DNA from: Deltaproteobacteria bacterium
GTDB taxonomy: Bacteria > Myxococcota_A > Polyangia > Polyangiales > JADJMO01
Direction of reading: 5' to 3'
DNA length: 52,146 nucleotides
NCBI GenBank assembly: GCA_022843175.1
Contig: JALHOE010000037.1
Coordinates: 1-52,146 of the forward strand
In this document: positions 49,022 to 52,146 of the stretch, piece after piece
Layout of the letters: every line of letters begins with the position of its first letter
Position numbering within the stretch: the stretch's first letter is position 1
Notes under the pieces: generated by a model
Databases searched by the model: none
What the model was told of the DNA's origin: nothing
Seen by the model: the letters and a program-made list of their open reading frames with translations, nothing else
Program-made: the position numbers and the translations under genes

Positions 49022-49834
49022 TTAGAGGTACTGGCCGAGACGCTTCTTCATCACGGAGATGGCGTCTCGGCTCTCGTCGATGAGCAAGAAGTCACGGTCG
49101 TGCTTGGCCGCCGCCTCGCCGGTGGTCCCGCTGCCCGCGAAGGGATCGAGCACCACGTCGCCCTTGCGGGAGTGCACGCGGACGATCCGCTCGAGGATGG
49201 CGAGGGGCTTCTGCGTCGGATACCCCGTCTTCTCCCGGCTGTTGGTCGGCACGATCGTCTGCCACCACACGTCGGTCGGCGTCTTGCCGCGCGCGGCCTT
49301 CTCCTTGGTGACGAGCCCCGGCGCCATGTACGGGATGCGATCGATCGCGTCGTAGTCGAACACGTAGCGCTTGGGATCGAGCGCGTACCACAGGATGGTG
49401 TCGTGCTTCTGCGGCCAACGCGTCTTCGACCGACCGCCGAAGTCGTACGACCAGATGATCTCGTTGAGGAACCGGTCGCGACCGAGCAACTGATCGAGCG
49501 CAACCTTCACGTAGTGCACCTCGCGCGCGTCGAGGTGCACGAACAGCGAGCCGTCCGGCGTCAGGCAGCGCACCGTGGCCTCGAGCCGCGGCATGAGGAA
49601 CGCGGTGAAGTCGTCGAAGCGGTCGTTGAACTCGGCGCTCCGCTTGCGCTCGACCGCGTAGCGCTCGCCGTGGAAGCCACCGCGCGTGCCCGCCTCGTCG
49701 CGCCGCACCGTCATGCGGTCGCGGCGCTGGGCCCGACCGCTGTTGAACGGCGGATCGAGGTAGGCGAGCCGCGCGAACGCCGCCGGCAGCGTGGCCAGGA
49801 CCGCGAGGTTGTCGCCGTGAACGATGCGCCGCAC
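49022..49834 (-). CDS. Site-specific DNA methyltransferase (N6-adenine or N4-cytosine, beta class)
   Basis: The 270-residue product has catalytic motif IV DPPF near the N-terminus (27-30, LAYLDPPFNSG), followed by a target-recognition-type middle (HLDAREVHYVKVALDQLLGR) and, near the C-terminus, the AdoMet motif DPFAGSGTT (about 230-238). Motif IV before motif I defines the beta class. No restriction enzyme gene is adjacent, so it is an orphan that may have a regulatory or cell-cycle role (inference). Confidence 0.92.
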   Translation of the reverse strand: MRRIVHGDNLAVLATLPAAFARLAYLDPPFNSGRAQRRDRMTVRRDEAGTRGGFHGERYAVERKRSAEFNDRFDDFTAFLMPRLEATVRCLTPDGSLFVHLDAREVHYVKVALDQLLGRDRFLNEIIWSYDFGGRSKTRWPQKHDTILWYALDPKRYVFDYDAIDRIPYMAPGLVTKEKAARGKTPTDVWWQTIVPTNSREKTGYPTQKPLAILERIVRVHSRKGDVVLDPFAGSGTTGEAAAKHDRDFLLIDESRDAISVMKKRLGQYL

Positions 49835-49844
49835 GGGCGGGAGT

Positions 49845-50507
49845 CTACCTGCGGCGAGCTCGCGGGAGAGGCGTCGGGCGGTCGGCCGCGCGCAGCACCG
49901 CGTCGACGAACGCGTCGGGATCGCTCCGACGGAAGTAGCTGAGCGAGCCCGTGCCGCGCGCGCCCGTGGTGGTGAGCATGGGGGCGACCGCTTTGTTGTC
50001 GGCCGGGGTGGCGCCGAGGGCGATGACGTCGATCGGCTTCGTCTGCGCGTCGCTGCGCAGCGCGGCGATGACGCGCTTGCCGTCGCCGTGGGCGAGGTGG
50101 AGGTCGACGACGACCACGTCGGGCCGCAGGCGCGCGACCAGGAGCAGGGCCGCGTAGGGATCGCCCTCGACCTCGACGCGCGTGCGCGCCGACAGCGTGC
50201 GCTTCATTTGCTTCACCCACGCAGCGTCGGTGTCGAGCATCACGACCACGGGCTTACGGCGCGCGAGACCGGGCGGGACGGGCCGCCCCTGCTCCTCGAG
50301 CAGCTTGACGACCGAGGACGCAGCGATGCGTCGGTGTCCACCGACAGTCCGCGCGGCGAGGAGCTGGCCCGCGTCGACCCAGTTCTTGATCGTGACCTCG
50401 GTGACCCCGAAGTACTCCGCCACGACACCGACGGTGAGGAAGCGCTCTCCCGCCGCGAACTGCGGGGCCGCGGACCGCGCTGGACCCCGAGGGGGCAGGC
50501 TCGCCAT
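49845..50507 (-). CDS. MerR/excisionase-type HTH fused to a receiver-like domain
   Basis: The 220-residue product starts with a DNA-binding part: FLTVGVVAEYFGVTEVTIKN, then AARTVGGHRRIAASSVVKLL, the MerR-like helix-turn-helix plus wing. A receiver-type domain follows (VVVMLDTDAAWVKQMKRTLS, PDVVVVDLHLAHGDGKRVIA with a candidate phospho-Asp, and DVIALGATPADNKAV). HTH-first, receiver-second is the reverse of common response regulators and is known in Myxococcota-type regulators. Confidence 0.85.
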   Translation of the reverse strand: MASLPPRGPARSAAPQFAAGERFLTVGVVAEYFGVTEVTIKNWVDAGQLLAARTVGGHRRIAASSVVKLLEEQGRPVPPGLARRKPVVVMLDTDAAWVKQMKRTLSARTRVEVEGDPYAALLLVARLRPDVVVVDLHLAHGDGKRVIAALRSDAQTKPIDVIALGATPADNKAVAPMLTTTGARGTGSLSYFRRSDPDAFVDAVLRAADRPTPLPRARRR

Positions 50508-50689
50508 GTCCGCAGCATCGTCGAAATCGTCGGCCGCACAAGGAAAGACTCGGGCGTTTGCAGCATTTTGTCGGTTTTTCGATCATGCCCAACTCGCTCG
50601 CGCAAAGCGTGCCTCGTTCACGAGGGGCGACGAACGGCCCTTTGGTGGTTACGCTCCGCGTCTCGAAGTACGGCGCTGCGCGGGGTGGA

Positions 50690-52039
<1,350 letters not shown>

Positions 52040-52146
52040 GTGGCTAGGCGCGCGCGTCAGCCTGAGTATTGATCTTTACCCAGGTGGTGGCGGCGGACTT
52101 TTCGATGCGGCTGCGGCGAGCACTTCCTCGGCGAAGAGGAGCTTCT
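52040..52146. other. Last 107 bases: no feature identified
   Basis: No complete gene, tRNA or clear terminator is visible between the sigma-54 activator stop and the window end. A minus-strand gene may enter here, but only its start or end would be present. Confidence 0.3.

Overview
The window is high-GC DNA that looks like a chromosome of a myxobacterium-type bacterium (Myxococcota, Polyangiales-like; inferred). It has many lipoproteins with acidic Asp/Thr/Ser-rich or Cys-rich spacers, a Hanks-type Ser/Thr kinase with a membrane segment and C-terminal repeats, a PEGA/TPR-type protein, a sulfatase-modifying-factor-type lipoprotein and an NtrC-class sigma-54 activator. No rRNA, CRISPR array or insertion sequence was seen.

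Layout. (1) 1-6061 is chromosomal: the 5' part of mutS, two large beta-propeller-type lipoprotein genes and rpoZ, all on the minus strand, then a small plus-strand lipoprotein gene. (2) 6111-37449 is an integrated element of about 31 kb. It is bounded by a 40-bp direct repeat that is the 5' half of a tRNA-Ser(TGA) gene. The left copy is a stranded half-tRNA. The right copy is joined to the chromosomal 3' half and forms a complete tRNA gene, so the element supplies a new 5' half and upstream region. (3) 37411-52146 is chromosomal again: tRNA-Ser(TGA), kinase, PEGA-like protein, FGE-like lipoprotein, a probable selenoprotein, zinc-finger and nuclease-like genes, a PaaK-like ligase, a WD40 protein, a hydrolase, regulators, tRNA-Ser(GCT), an orphan DNA methyltransferase and a sigma-54 activator.

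Inside the element there are two tyrosine recombinases (one translationally coupled to an excisionase-like gene), a replication/partition-like block (ParB-like protein, ribbon-helix-helix protein, and a 1282-residue primase-like/Fe-S-type SF2 helicase fusion), an XRE regulator, HNH, HEPN-like and PD-(D/E)XK-like genes that could be defence cargo, and many secreted or outer-membrane cargo genes. Two families of short repeated DNA signals tie it together. One is a promoter-like module (GGTTGATGGATC, 17-18 bp, then a TA-starting -10, with ATG usually 4-5 nt later) upstream of integrase, excisionase and three other genes. The other is a 17-bp palindrome, TCACCCC-N3-GGGGTGA, found four times next to cargo genes.

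The strongest single observation is at 41836-42585. An in-frame TGA replaces the first Cys of a CxxC motif in a thioredoxin-like lipoprotein and is followed 21 nt later by a hairpin loop that fits the bacterial SECIS model. This is a candidate selenoprotein that ordinary gene calling splits into two fragments.
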